A stretch of 64,000 nucleotides of DNA from Psilocybe azurescens (lineage: Eukaryota; Basidiomycota; Agaricomycetes; Agaricales; Agrocybaceae), in contig JAJIRX010000567.1 in assembly GCA_023853785.1 (NCBI GenBank), positions 1,488,001 through 1,552,000 on the forward strand, given 5' to 3'. Below are positions 1-12,640 of the stretch, one piece after another. A program made the position numbers and the translations under genes. Position 1 is the stretch's first letter, and the number at the start of each line of letters is the position of its first letter. The notes beneath the pieces were generated by a model, which was given only the letters and a program-made list of their open reading frames with translations, had not been told where the DNA came from and made no database searches.

Positions 1-702
1 ATATGGAAGTGAGTAATCCATCAACTGAATCGGCTGTGTCTCCATAAATCGAACGGAATACAGTCTGTCCTTTCGTCTCGTATTCGGCTAGCGAGATGTC
101 AGTGTCTCTAAATATGCGACGAGAATTAGAAGAATAGGTGAAGAAGATCCTTCGACTCGACGAACCGTTGTATCTCGGTTTCTTTCCAGTCGTCTGTTAT
201 TACTGCATTCAACGCCTGCAGAGAATTGATAGCCTTCACGACGAGAGTCATTCTTTGCACTCGTTCAATCAAACATGTATTAGAGTACCTTGGGATACCC
301 GCTGACCAACCCTGATTTGAAGAGCGCTTCTCGCAATTTCTGAGCTAGCTTCTTTGATTCCTTTTAAGGCTCTCCTCATCATGGTGACGACCGAGGTCCT
401 GTAGAACGTGCTCAAAGACATATTTGACGCCCTCCGGTCTGTTACTAGCGCTGAATGCGACGGCAGCGACAATGTACCAAGGATTTTGAAAAACTTTTGA
501 GAATGAGGCTCATCAATAACTTGTAGTCGAGGATAACAAAATCTTTAAACTCGGGAAACGCACCAGGAGATTCCCCTTCTGAGCGATCATTTCTTGCATT
601 TGTCACAGCAGTACCGCGACCACCGTCAAATTTCGAAAAGCCAGGAAAGAGTGATTTCAGAGTATTTAAGAAAGTCGAAGAAACAGTCAACGGGAGTGTC
701 AT
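1..702 (-). CDS. AhpD-like / carboxymuconolactone-decarboxylase-fold protein, 3' end outside window
   Basis: The reading frame starts at the ATG at 702 and runs off the left edge, so the C-terminus is missing. Exons can be traced through a block containing NPWYIVAAVAFSASNRPE (about 410-480), then a stretch reading EALFKSGLVSGYPKV, then AINSLQALNAVITDDWKE, then a segment with VFRSIYGDTADSVDGLL close to the edge. These blocks resemble the fungal AhpD-like family, all-alpha proteins related to alkylhydroperoxidase D; their substrates are mostly unknown. At least two introns interrupt the gene. The frame does not connect cleanly at the A-run 489-493 (plus strand), where one extra base would join the N-terminal exon to the NPWY block. 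The family call is from memory of the motif and the function is not established. Confidence 0.6.
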
Positions 703-1083
703 TTTGAGGAAATAGTTTGCAAGTTGAAAGAGATGTCTCTAATCTGCCTGCAACAAACGATGACTCACGAATAGCTACGATGACCGTACGTTTTTAATGT
801 TTTGGTAATGTTGACCCTAAACTGGCAGGGGATCGACACTACATCCGATCGCCAACAATGCACTAGTACCTGCACATCCATCGATAACCAAAAATAGGGG
901 CACCAATTGACCACACTATATATACGTAACATACATAGTAAACTGATACTGTACTGCCGTGATTCCTTGACAAGAACTGATATGTTGATCGAAGATAGAA
1001 AGCGAACCTACGGTTGAATTACTACACCCGCCCAACATATCTGATCCTGTTTGGAACTCTTCTGCGCCTAAAATTTTCTAGAA
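703..1083. other. Intergenic, upstream of the AhpD-like gene
   Basis: This stretch separates the AhpD-like start codon from the Dicer stop codon. It is AT-rich and contains a TATATATA stretch near 917-924. I see no coding exon here. Confidence 0.4.
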
Positions 1084-4000
1084 TCAAGTTAGGATATCAG
1101 CAGCTTCTGTCGTGTCTTCCTCATCTGAAGCATTGTCCGGCGGGAAATCGCCATGCAAAGGACGTTGGGTAGGAGGAACAGTCGTAATAGACGAGGTCAT
1201 GACCTGCATCGCGAATGCACAATCACAAAGGCAGAGGAGCGAGTTCTGTGACATTGGATCTTTGAGGATAGCCAAGGCCCTTTCGGCTGCAGCAAACTTT
1301 GCAACTGTCAAACTTGCTGAGACAATAGGCCCAACTATTGTAGTCCCATGTACTGTGACTGCGATGCCCTCCTGCTCCAGAATATCTAAGGTTTTGATTT
1401 TTTCCTAATGTGTATCAGCACCTTATAAGCAGACAACCTTTCATTTGCACTTACTCAAACGCAATCACCCGACACCCTGCACCAGCCGTCCATTCCATGA
1501 GTTCGGAGACAGGATCCTTGTCAACAGCTGGAGAAAGCGCCTCCAGTACATCTGCCATCACGTACTCCACGATGGCAGCAGTCTTCTCGTAGTCGTACCC
1601 GGAATCCACAAGTACCGCTCCCATAACACTTTCGAAAACATCGCTAAGGGCTTTGGGAGGATCATATTTCCACCCACTCTTCACAATCTCGTCCCCAGAA
1701 ATATTTTCGAGCAGCGGCGTATAGCGATCGATGGCTAAGTTTAGGTCGACGCTGTTGGTCAGCATCATCTTGTGAAGGCCCAACTTCTTAACAGCTAAAT
1801 GGGCTAAACTTGCGGAACAAATTGCTTTCGTTCGAGGAAGAGCTAATTGATGAGAAGTTGCGTTGGGGTATTTGTGAAACAGATAGTTAACAACCACCAG
1901 ATCGAGAATGGCTGGAAGACAATCAGTAGAATGTCAAACATGTTGGAGAATCATACACACCGTCTCCTAGGAATTCCAAACGTTGGTATGAGGGAACATC
2001 CGAATCGGTGAATGAGGGATGACTAAGGCTCTCCAGCACAAGATGATTGTAACGAAATTTGTAACCCAGAATCTTCTCCAGGCTGGCGAAGAGAGGGGCA
2101 ATGGGCGTTGGCTCAATATTTTGATTGTACCGCGTGAACCACGGCAGAGGACCTCCGAATTCAAGACCCAAGGCAGTTCCTGTGTGCAAAGAAAGAGGAA
2201 TTCCACCAGCAACAAAACTGGCACCCAAAATTGCTTCCATGCAGTCCTGCAAGCTCCGTCTCGGATATACACTGTTGATCGATCTTTCTGGAGAAGATGA
2301 TTTGCCTATAGAGGCGTTGGTCTCAAGTAGATACCTCCATTTAAGGACACTCGCGATTTCTGCATTCACGAAGCGCTCAAAACCAAGGTCAAGGGCTCTA
2401 TGAAGAAGGAAATGATTCTGGACGTATTTTTGTCGCAGGTTGGAGAGTTGCCCTTCATGCCGGTTCGGGTATTTGTTCAATAGATGGACAGTCGTGCAAA
2501 GCTTTAGAACGGCGTCACCAAGAGTCTCCAAACGTTGATTGTTAAAAGGCATTATGGCTGATGGAATAGTAAAGGCTTCAATGATTAGGCTAGTAGAAAT
2601 GACTGGTATTCCGAGTTCACATCGTACTGCTCGAGCCCTGTAGCCATCTGTCAAACGACGACATACAACAGGAAGCACATCGAAGGCTTGGAGCATTGAA
2701 ACTGACATGGGTAGCCAGGTGCATCCATTTCGCGGCAATAAACGACCATTAGGAACGGAAAGAACAGTGACATTCTGGAGGCTGGGATCCATGTGGTACG
2801 CGCCCAAGTTCGAACGTGGACGACGTAAGGTCTCCAGGAGAGGTCCGTCGCAATGAAGTAGAGCCCGTCGCCTTTTTCTGGTCCATTTTGTCATCCAATA
2901 TTCATAATAGGTTGAACCACTGGCCTCTCGGGAACCCGACGTAGGAATGGACATGGGTGATAGGTCGTCACGAATTCTTCGAAGAAGGTGAAAACTTCCC
3001 CAATGATTAAGGGATATGACAACGAGCTGTTCATAATGTTCTTCAGATATTCGACTCCAATCGCTACATCCGCGGGGATTTGACAAAAGTAGTCCAATGG
3101 CTTCGAAGTCTGGTAGATATTCAGAGGTGATTGGCACGAGGTACAGGCTGAGAGCACCGGTGAGCGGTCTTGATGTGATATTATACCAGATGCCTAATCT
3201 GGTGAACTCATGCATGGCCATCCTTTGTTCATATTCGTAGTCCTTTTCGAAAGTGAGCAGTTTCGCCGGAAGACTCTTTACCTGATGCCCACTGATTATC
3301 GCCTCATCAGGACATAAGGGTGTGCCTGTAACAAGCCCAGCTATAGCTCGGTCACCCAAAAAATGGGATGCAACCATAGTTTGTGTCCGACACACCACGG
3401 GTCACGAACCGATACGTTCATATTGACAGGAACTTCTGGACGCTTTGTTTTCTTGTGACGGTGTTTCTCACCTATTTCCTGACCATCTTCGGAATGCTTC
3501 GCCATAGGGAGGAGATAGTCATCGAAAACATCGAGTTCTTTCAGCCGTTTTACAGCTTTGAAGGCAACAGCTCGTCTAGCTTCCTTTTTAGATCGCCTGA
3601 TAGGGCCAGAAAAGAAGAGGTCTTCAGGTAACAGAGGCAAAGCACGAGGGAGTTGTAACGTGGCCCCAAAGTCGCCCCCATAAACAGGCACATGGGCAGT
3701 GGTAAAAGCATCGCGAGGAATAAGAGAGCAAAGATAGTTGAGAAGGTTCAGCGAGTTGTCGTAATTAAGAACAGCGCCTGTAGATGGCACGACATATCGC
3801 TCGCGTGCCATCAGATCGACTGGGTCAGTTTCGTCTTCGCTGTCAACATCTTCGCTATTGTCGATTTCCATGTGACGAGTTCGATAAACGTAGTTGACTT
3901 CGGGCTCTTTCTGCTTGAGGGCTTGATATTTTTCAAGCTGAGCGGTGTCGTTCTGCTGGATCATTACAACAAATGTCGATCCATCCTTCCTCGCACGACC

Positions 4001-5708
4001 CCGAGACTGGACGTATCCGACCATATGATGAGGAGGATCGAAACGAACAACGAGGTCACATTCCTGAGTTCATTGCATATCAGGACAGTCTTGCTGGGTT
4101 TCGATATTTAGATAATAAGCCTTACCTTAAAGTCCAACCCTTCCTCAGCAACGGATGTCGCAACAACTGCGGAACAACAATGTCAGGATTGAGTAAAAAG
4201 ATAACGGGCAGACATACGAATGTTAATTACACGGTCCCGGAAAAGCTTGACCGGATCGCCGTGATGACGATCTGTTTGCTTCGACAATCCATCACTATTT
4301 ACCCCCTGGCCCGTAAGGAAGGCGCATTTGATTTTACCATGTAGGTCTGGAATAGCCTGAAGAACCATTGACAGGGAAGAAGCTACTTGACGTTGTTCGA
4401 CAAAGACGATGCATTGGAAGGCTGGAGTATGGGCATAATAATCCGCCAAGATATTGACTAGCAGCTTGACTTTGGGCGTACACCAATCCAGAGTAACAGA
4501 CAACGGGATAGGTTGAGGTGTTGTCTCTGTTGGAAATATCGTTTCAAATTCATAAAGAATGTCGATGATTAGAACGAAATCATCTGGTAATGTTGACGAA
4601 GAGGAGTTTGGAAAAGGCAAGATTCCTTCTATCTCCATCACATTATCAAATTTCTCAATAACAGTTTGCTTGTTTTCGACGATAACTCTGGAAACATGGT
4701 GATGAATCTCTTGATGGAGAAAAAGAGAGGCACAATAAGGACCAAGGTCGTTCAATGTAACGACATAACGGGTTTCTATATTGGTCCACGGGATGTCCAA
4801 CTGATCCCAGGCCGGAATATCGATGACCTTAAGACACTGGTATAAGGTTGGTGATGGAAAGTTGTATTCTTCGGGAGGGTGGGGGTATACTTTGATCAAC
4901 TAAAGAAAGAGTTTAGTATCATCTGGCAATACGTCATGCATTCTTACCTCCGTAGCTTTGGGCGCATAAGAGACAAGTTCTTGAACGTGATCGCGTACCG
5001 CAGTCACTTTGGCATCTAAGTTTCGTTCCAGTACAGCTAGAGATCCCCGTGGATCTCTGATGTTCCATATAGGAGAAGCGGTCATTCCAAATATCTTTGG
5101 GCGCAAATGTGAGGGATTGTGGAAGTATTCGCGTAGTATACCATTGTAAGGATGATTCTTTCGAGCATGGTGGCATTCATCGAAAATCATTAACGACACC
5201 TTATCTAGAGTCCAAAGCGAATGAGTCAAAATGTTGAGGAATATCTGAGCTACTCATCATAAGAAATAAGCAGGCAGCTGAGAAAAAATGAATGATACCG
5301 GTCATTACAAGCACATCACAACCTTCAAAGCGCTCTTTCCACCCGATCCTGTCACTCAAGTCCAAATCCTGTGCGCCGTAAAGTTTAGCGACTCGTAAAG
5401 ATGAGTTCTTTGCGAAGAACGCGTGTTGTTGTTCCACAAGAGCAACTTTCGGCACCAGAAAGGTTATAATTTTCCCTGCAGATTTCTCCTGCGATGAGAT
5501 CCATTTGATGAGGAGTAAACTAATGAGGGTTTTGCCGGAGCCTGTGTCCATCGCTGCGATAACATTGCCTATCATAGATGTCAATCTTGATAGACCAAGG
5601 CCACAAGACTTTGTATATCCAACCTCTTTGCGCTCTTGAGAATATCTCTTCTTGATATCGACGCGGCAAAAGAAACTCTTCAACTTGGTCGTTCCCATTT
5701 GCTGTCAT
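1084..5708 (-). CDS. Dicer-like ribonuclease III (RNA interference)
   Basis: This enzyme would cut long double-stranded RNA into small RNAs for gene silencing. From the ATG at 5708 the domains run in Dicer order. The DExH helicase has Walker A MDTGSGKT (about 5530-5550) and the DECH box FDECHHARK (about 5170). The helicase C-domain ends with motif VI YVQSRGRARK (about 3995-4020). A Dicer-dimerisation (DUF283) region covers about 3560-3790. The two RNase III domains carry signatures NQRLETLGDAVLKL (about 2510-2550) and YQRLEFLGD (about 1970-1990, continuing after an intron as AILDLVVVNYL). Their second acidic motifs, DCMEAILGA and DVFESVMGA, are present, so both catalytic centres look intact. 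A short dsRBD-like tail with HGTTIVGPIVSASLTVAKFAAAERAL precedes the stop. Several short introns are visible. The frame breaks at the A6 run 3358-3363, where one more base joins HPIF to LGDRAIAGLVTG. I cannot assign it to DCL1 or DCL2 type. Confidence 0.93.
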
Positions 5709-6152
5709 TTTTCTCTTCTATGGTCTCTCGCACGAAGTAGTTACTGACTCGCAGCAAAAGTGATCGATAGGATTTGGCTCGATACGAAGCTTGATCTAAC
5801 GGTGTCATGATAGTGTTATGGACCTGTCCATGACCCTTGGGCGTTCGAAAGAAGTCCGACAGTACTGTCAACAAGTCACGTGTAAGCTTCAGACGGGATT
5901 ACCATTGGCCTTGACCTAGAGACTCTGACTAGACACTGACAAACTCAAGGAGCGTCAATTCCGCAGAAATATGTCAAATCCAAAAGCTCAGCCGCAGGCG
6001 TCTGCCCTCCTATTTAACGTACCCATAATGAGAAACCATGAGTTTTCACTGCCCTTGAATTGTGAATAAGGCCCAGTCAACCCATCGATTACATACTACT
6101 TATTTTCTTATCGTACATTCATCCACAGGCTCCTTTAACCCGATCACTGACC
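5709..6152. promoter_or_regulatory. Divergent promoter region between Dicer-like gene and PLP2-like gene
   Basis: These 444 bases separate two divergently transcribed start codons. An open frame upstream of the Dicer ATG (to about 5874) does not add recognisable Dicer sequence, so the ATG at 5708, directly before the LPRRYQEEIFSRA segment, is the better start. No clear TATA box is seen. Confidence 0.45.
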
Positions 6153-7133
6153 ATGGCTATAAACCCGAACGAAGATACAGAATTGTAAGTAATTAAATGC
6201 GATTGTAACGTGGGTCACCTATTAAGATTCGATGCAGTAATGATGCCCTGAGAAAACATGGAATCATTGGGCCCAGAGAGACAACTCCTCCTTCCCCGTC
6301 TCCGCCGCCATCGCCAACATTCGATGATCTCCTCAACGACTTTACTACAAAGGAGCTTCAGGAACTAAGCGAGGACGCTCCGGATGACGAAACAGAACGG
6401 TTGATAGCTATTCACAGACTGCAAAGGCTTGCTGAAGAACGTAAAGACAAACTGAAAGCACGGTTTGGGGAGGTGTACCCCATCGGAAGGGAAGACTATA
6501 CACGGGAAGTCACAGAAGCCAGTAAAATTGATGAAGAAGACGACGATAACGAAAAGGGCACCGGGGTAATTTGCTTTTTATACAAAGACGGGTGCGTTTC
6601 TTGTCTGCATAGTGCATTTTTTAGATTTACATAGGATAAACAGGATACCTAGAAGTGATCGCGCTTTCCAGCACGTTCGGTCGCTGGCTAAACGGTACCC
6701 ACGCAGCAAGTTTGTCTCAATAGTGGGGGATAAATGTATCCCAAACCTTCCGGATTCCAGAATTCCCATGTTTATCGTGTACAGGAAAGGCGATATTCGA
6801 CAACAAATTGTTGCATGGAGCGCCGATCGTGAACGCCGTCTAGAGGGTGAGAATCTGGGTTGCTAGTACTCATGTAATAAGTATGCTAACTTGCGAGGTT
6901 CAGAGCTTGAAGCAATCCTGTTAGTGACGGGCGCTCTTGACCTACCCGATCGATCTGGGCCAGTAGAGAGCAGGCACGATGAGAATGAGGACGACCTTGA
7001 AGATGACGATGGCGATCCTTCATCGAGAATGCGCTCGGCGGCAACCTCGACAAATGTACGCCCTCAAAGGAACATCAGGTCTTCAAAACAAAAGAAAGAT
7101 GACTCGGACTCCGATTTCGAATTTGACATGTAG
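6153..7133 (+). CDS. Phosducin-like protein (Plp2/PhLP2-3 type)
   Basis: This is a thioredoxin-fold co-chaperone of the CCT chaperonin family that helps fold actin, tubulin and G-beta subunits. The first exon (6153-6184) encodes MAINPNEDTEF across the splice site; the reading continues at 6238 with NDALRKHGIIGP. The N-terminal helical part contains ERLIAIHRLQRLAEERKDKLKA. The thioredoxin-like part follows: VICFLYKDG, SDRAFQHVRSLAKRYPRSKFV, CIPNLPDSRIPMFIVYRKGDI. The C-terminus is strongly acidic and ends DSDSDFEFDM. Introns lie after 6184, after the KDG codons near 6592 (GTGCGT...ACATAG) and near 6845-6901. Length (about 245 residues) suits the family. The frame is intact. Confidence 0.85.
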
Positions 7134-7612
7134 TATGTGTCAGTCCAAGGTGGATTTTTCATGTATCCTCCCGAATAATTGAAATCAGTAGCGATCTACT
7201 CATTAAATGTTCGTCATTGGAACATTACGATAACATTTAACTTATAGTCAAGAAAGAACCATCATCTGCTGGCAGTGTAAATGATAAGCTCATGCATATA
7301 CTTAATACTCGTTGCACCTCCAGATGCTCCCATTGACAGACTTCGCATAAGGTTTCTATCGCATTCTTAGCGAATTTATTATTAGCAGATGCGCCCCATG
7401 ACTATTGCGGCATAAGTATAGCCTGCACGTGATAAAGATGCATTGATCTGAAGTGACAAACAGATCTCACGAGTATCTCTTGTTTAGTCTCTTTTAGTCC
7501 TCTCCAACCTCCAGATTATCTACCTCTGCCTACACTCTATCATGCACTTGTCTCAGCTCTCATTTACACTGCAACTACCCAACGTTTGAATTACTAGGAA
7601 TGCAAAGTAGTT
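7134..7612. other. Intergenic between PLP2-like and REV1
   Basis: These 479 AT-rich bases hold the 3' end of the upstream gene and the promoter of REV1. I see no exon or repeat. Confidence 0.4.
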
Positions 7613-10600
7613 ATGTCTGTGATGCCCATAGCGTCGCAAAGCAATTCATCCGACTATTATGATGACGAAGATCCCCAATTTTTGGAAGCATTGAATGCCG
7701 CAGTACTTCCTGGAGATATACCCCAAGATATACTACAAGAAGATGATAACTTACGATACTTGATACCGTCCAAAGAATTCGAACCCCCTCCCCCAACACA
7801 ACCCTCCACAAAGCGACGCTATAGTGACATTCTCTCAGAAGAAACCAAAGGAGTTCCGATCACACCTGATGACGATGTCTATGGTCCTGCTCACTTTGGA
7901 GATTTTGGAGAATACATGCGAAGGAAACGGGCAAAACTTCAAATACAGAATGCAGATTTAGCCCAGTTTAGCGATGCTGGTATATTCAAGGGCATCTCTA
8001 TATACGTGAGTACGATCATCCAAATGATTAGGACATTACCCAATAGAAAGCTCTCAGATCAACGGGTGGACTTCGCCATCCGTGCAGGATTTACGACAGT
8101 TAATAGTCCAGCATGGCGGAATATTCCAAGCTTACCTCACCAAAAAGTCCTTAGTGTAAGGCTCGTCCCGCTCAAAGACTTTTCTCTTTGGTCTGAACAA
8201 TTATTTCCAGCACGCACATTGTTACATGCTCTCTTACTCCTGCCAAAATTCGCGAGTTTAAGAATATGAAAGTTGTTCATCCAAAATGGCTTGTTGAAAG
8301 TGTTGAGAATAGGCGTCTTTTGCCATGGAAGGACTATATGTACGTTCATGAAGAACGCATTGAAATTACCCAGGGGGCAGAAGCAACCAGGGGACTCTTG
8401 TCCAAGCTAGCAAGACATCAACGTCGTCAAAGTTGTTACTCGAAGCACCAAGCACAAACAATTCATCGGCCTCAAATTTACCTATATCTGTCTCTTTGAA
8501 GATCAAGGGACAATCTCCAACTCTTGATTCTTTATGCGTCACCGACCCGGGCAACAAAGCAGACACTGTCCGGGTGCCTGACTACGCTGCTGACAAGTCT
8601 AACCCGAATGCCCAGCGAGCAATGGCGAATCCGGAATGGCGAAAAGCTCACACTTCTGTGTCCTCAGACTTCATTGATGGCTACTACAAAAATTCGCGAC
8701 TACACCATCTATCTACCTGGAAGTTGGAATTGAAGAATCTTGTCCAAGAAGCTCAAGAACGTGCCGAATCCGGTTTATCATCGGAGCACGTCGGAAAAAT
8801 AGCGTCTGAAGCAAATGGAGAGGGTACCTCTGCTGGAGTTAGTATGAAAGGCGTAGAATTTGTCATAAAGTCACCTCAAAAATGGAAGGGCAAAGAAAGG
8901 GCTGTGGGCGACGAAGACCGGGTCATCATGCATTGTGATTTCGACTGCTTTTTTGTTTCGGCTGGCTTGGTTTCCCGCCCAGAATTAAAAGGAAAACCTG
9001 TTGTAGTTTGCCACTCTCAGGGCGACCAGGGAGGCGCTTCCAGTACCAGCGAGATTGCTAGTGCGAGCTACGAAGCCAGGAATTTTGGTATCAAGAACGG
9101 CATGAGGTAAATTTTACTCCTGTGACATGAAATTATGCCTTGATATCGATTATTAATTTCCAGCTTACAACAAGCTCGCCAGTTATGCCCCGAGATTATA
9201 ACTATACCGTATGAATTTGATCGGTAAGTACTCATAGTCTCCATTTACATTATTGATTATTGAAAAATCCTAGTTATAAACAGTATTCCCTACTGTTTTA
9301 CACGGTTCTTATGTCTTATGCAGACGATCTTCAGGCTGTATCCGTTGATGAGGCACTCATTGATGTCACAACTACGGTTAACCGACTTCGAGCGCAAAGT
9401 ACGACTCAAGATCCGGCCAAAGACTTCGCCGAGACAATTCGTGCTCATGTGCGAAAGGCTACAAGTTGTGAAGGTAAGTCGCCCTTTTCTGTACAGCTGT
9501 GCATGGAATTAATTACCGGTTTATTTGTTAGTCAGCATCGGTATCTCACACAATATTCTACTTGCTCGTCTCGCCACACGGCATGCTAAACCAGCAGGCT
9601 CATATCACCTGTTGCTAGAAAACATTCCCGAAATATTAGCACCTTTGCAAATTTCTGACCTCCACGGCTTTGGCTGGTCCACTAAGCAGAAGGCACAAGA
9701 AAAGCTTGGAGTTGTTACTCTTGGGGAATTAGCAAAGAAAAGTAAAGCTGTTCTCATTGATGCTCTTGGGAAAGGAACTGGTGAAACTCTGTATAATGCT
9801 ATCCGTGGTATCGACGACAAGAAGTTGGAATCTGATAAGCCTAGAAAGTCAGTTTCTTGCGAGATCAACGTAAGCTATATCTATTTCTGCCACCACACGA
9901 TATACTGAGTGCTCTGTCGCACAGTATGGCATTCGGTTCGAGAACAACGAACAAGCAGAGATATTTATCCGCCAAATGGCAGCTGAAGTAAAGAAGCGTT
10001 TGGATGCAATTAATATGATGGGGCGATCCATAACTTTGAAGATCATGAAGCGTGACCCTACAGCGCCAGTCGAACCACCCAAAGTATGTGGCTTCAAAGT
10101 CTCGTTTATGCTCCTTCTGACGACTGCGTCGTATACATAGTTCCTGGGGCATGGCTCCTGCGATCTCTTCAATAAGCAGATGCCTCTCATCGGTCCTGGA
10201 GGAAAGGCAACAAGTGACGCAGAAATAATCGGCCATCACGCTTGGAAATTGTTAAAGTCATTCAATTTCGATCCCAAGGAATTAAGAGGCATTGGTATAC
10301 AGGTGCATAAGCTCGAATCCAACACTGTTACCACGACCGCACTGCCCGGACAAGCAGTTCTTCCCTTCAAGATTAAAGCAACAAGTTCGACTGTTTCTGG
10401 TACCTCCAAGAATATTGGTTATCATAAACATGTCGAAGATACCGCCAATGATGCAGATGCCAACATGCCAGACCCTGTAAAACCGCCTCCCGCGGGGTTC
10501 GATTTGCCGTCTTTTTCTCAAGTTGATATGACTGTATTCGATGCTCTTCCTCGGGATGTTCGCGAAGAGCTAGAGAGTGAGTATAAGCGCCGTTCAGCTT

Positions 10601-11485
10601 CTCCATTCACGTCTGTTGGTCCAGGCGCAGGTGCAGACCCAGTAAAATCCCTTGTTCACCACCAGCAAGGTCAACCCATTAGCAGAAGATCTGTTACTCC
10701 ATCTATTTTTCCACAGAAACTCGACAGCAAAGGGCCAAACTACAAGCGGGTTGCCCAACAACTCGCATCTCGCAGCCACGCCAGCGTCTCCCCTCAAAAG
10801 AGCGCGATTTATGCTTGGGTAAAGAAACAACAGGAAAAGAAAAAAACCAACTGGGGTTAGAATCGCTGATACGGCTTTAAAGGATCTTAACCTTGACCCG
10901 GAGGTATTTTTTATGCTACCCCCAAAGGTGCAGCGTGAGCAGCTTGTCATGGCTCGCCTTATTAAACAAAAAGGTAGCATTCCGGAGCCACCACCTAAAA
11001 GAAAGGTTCTGAAGCCTCACAAACATAAGTTACCACATGATTTTGTGCCCTATCGTGCCCCAAAACCCAAGGCAAAACATCTCCCTCCCCCTTTTCTTCG
11101 CCAGCAAGGGCCAAACAAGAAAGACAAACTGCACTTCACGGAAACAGATGATATCCAGAATATCGTGGAAACATGGATGATGACCTATAGGCACTGGGCT
11201 CCGCGAGAGAAAGATGTCGCATTTTTGTCGAAATTTTTGGTTCAAGCTGTCGATCGCTCCAAGGCGACAGATGTGGGCGTAGAGCGCGCGGTCGCTGTTA
11301 TGAAGTGGTGGTTGGTTCTGCTTCGACGTTTCTTCCCTGCCTCGGAGTATCTCGACGAGGACGATCTTGCTTCGAGTCAGAGGGATTCTGTTGGTGAGGC
11401 TTGGTGGGATGCTTGCCATGGCGTGCAAGATGAAATGGACAATATCACCAGAAGGAGGTTCGGAGGTCGACTTTCATACAAATAA
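7613..11485 (+). CDS. REV1: DNA repair protein REV1 (Y-family deoxycytidyl transferase)
   Basis: Rev1 inserts dCMP opposite damaged bases and scaffolds translesion polymerases, including polymerase zeta. An acidic N-terminal region is followed by a BRCT domain (about 8045-8350, with FKNMKVVHPKWLVESVENRRLLPW). The Y-family catalytic core has VIMHCDFDCFFVSAGL (about 8925-8965), SYADDLQAVSVDEALIDV (about 9315-9370) with the catalytic acidic residues, and ILLARLATRHAKPAG (about 9555-9600). Two ubiquitin-binding motifs are recognisable: VFDALPRDVREEL (about 10535-10575) and PEVFFMLPPKVQREQ (about 10896-10940). The Rev1 C-terminal domain ends with the stop at 11485. The frame shifts at the A7 run 10840-10846: frame one reaches a stop at 10858-10860, while the UBM2 and C-terminal domain are in another frame. 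Six As would join them. Several short introns are present. Confidence 0.93.
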
Positions 11486-11719
11486 ATATGTAGGCAGATT
11501 CGAGTTGTACTTTCGACCTTGGTTGGTCCTTTTTATTTATTTCTATTCTATTTCGCGCACATTTCTCGATTCCTTTCCTGTATTCTGTTCGTCGATCAAT
11601 GTACTTCATTCATACACCGCAAGATCTGCAACTCCTACATAATTTACACCATCTCACTTATATCCTGTTTATGTATATCTTTGACCACCTAGGAACACTA
11701 GAACTTTGACCCTACATCA

Positions 11720-12640
11720 CTATACCGCAGGCTTGACTCCTTTTGCAATAAACAGTATCGCGTCATGCTCGTGTATCTGAACTGGCGAGATCGGTTCAAA
11801 AGAAAACGAAGTCAGTCCAGCGCCATCGAACGCGGCCTTCATGGCGCCTTCGGATAAGCCGTGGTGGTGAGCTACAACATGGCGATACTTCTCTGGGAAA
11901 AGGGCTTGATCTGGCGCAGAACTTCCCTCAGATTCTTTTGGTGTGATATCAACTACGAACAAGACTCCGCTGGGTTTCAAGAAGAAGGCCAGAGTTTTAG
12001 TGATGGTATCGATTGACTCAAAATGATGATACGACGCTGCACACTGCGGAAAAAGTAACATCGTTGAGGTTGCAAACATTGCTGAGATTTTGAATGCAAA
12101 AAGACGTACTGTGATCACATCGAACTTGAGACCATCAAGTTCGCCTTCTTCACCTTTGAGTTCGATACAGACCGCGCGCATCTCCTCTTGGGGAATGCCT
12201 TGATTCGAGACGTGTTCGTTGAACAGATCAACCGGCGTCTGGCTGATATCTACGCCCACAAGTAATTTGGTGTGACCTGCGATCTCTTTGGAAAGAAGAC
12301 CTTCGATGTGCGCCGGCATTCAGTACAGTTCCAGGTGTTTTGATGGTCGCCTTCACCTCTGTTGCATGCGAAATCCATGACACTGGTGGACTCTTCATCG
12401 AAAGGATAGCGCGCGAGTATCGCTCGCGCAGATCTACAAGACATTGCTAGATCAATCCCAGAATCACCCCGTTCTTGTGATTGCTACGAACCGTCTGGCG
12501 AGTTCAATCCACTTGGGGTTCTCTTCACTGGACGTGGCATTTGCGTAGTGCTCCTTGTTGGCAGAAGCATAATCCTTATGAGCCACATCCGGGCCATGGT
12601 CATGCTGTCCTTCAGAGTTATGGTGGTGTTGATGGGACAT
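11720..12640 (-). CDS. SAM-dependent class I methyltransferase, His-rich N-terminus
   Basis: The start at 12640 gives MSHQHHHNSEGQHDHGPD, a histidine-rich leader seen in a family of fungal class I methyltransferases. Motif I is split by an intron. With donor GTGAAG and acceptor CGAAG (about 12287-12341) the exons read VMDFACNRGLLSKEI, then LLVGVDIS. Conserved later blocks are FDVIT, CAASYHHFESID (after another intron near 12055-12110), FLKPSGVLFVVDITP, and a C-terminal HDAILFIAKGVKPAV. The substrate cannot be told from sequence. The usual DFACGTG of motif I is replaced by DFACNRG. It converges with REV1, leaving 234 bases between the stop codons. Confidence 0.8.

Noticed and set aside
10819..10860. 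GTAAAG...TTAG as a 42-base intron explaining the REV1 frame change
   Set aside because: Its length is divisible by three, so it leaves the frame unchanged and leads to a stop three codons later.
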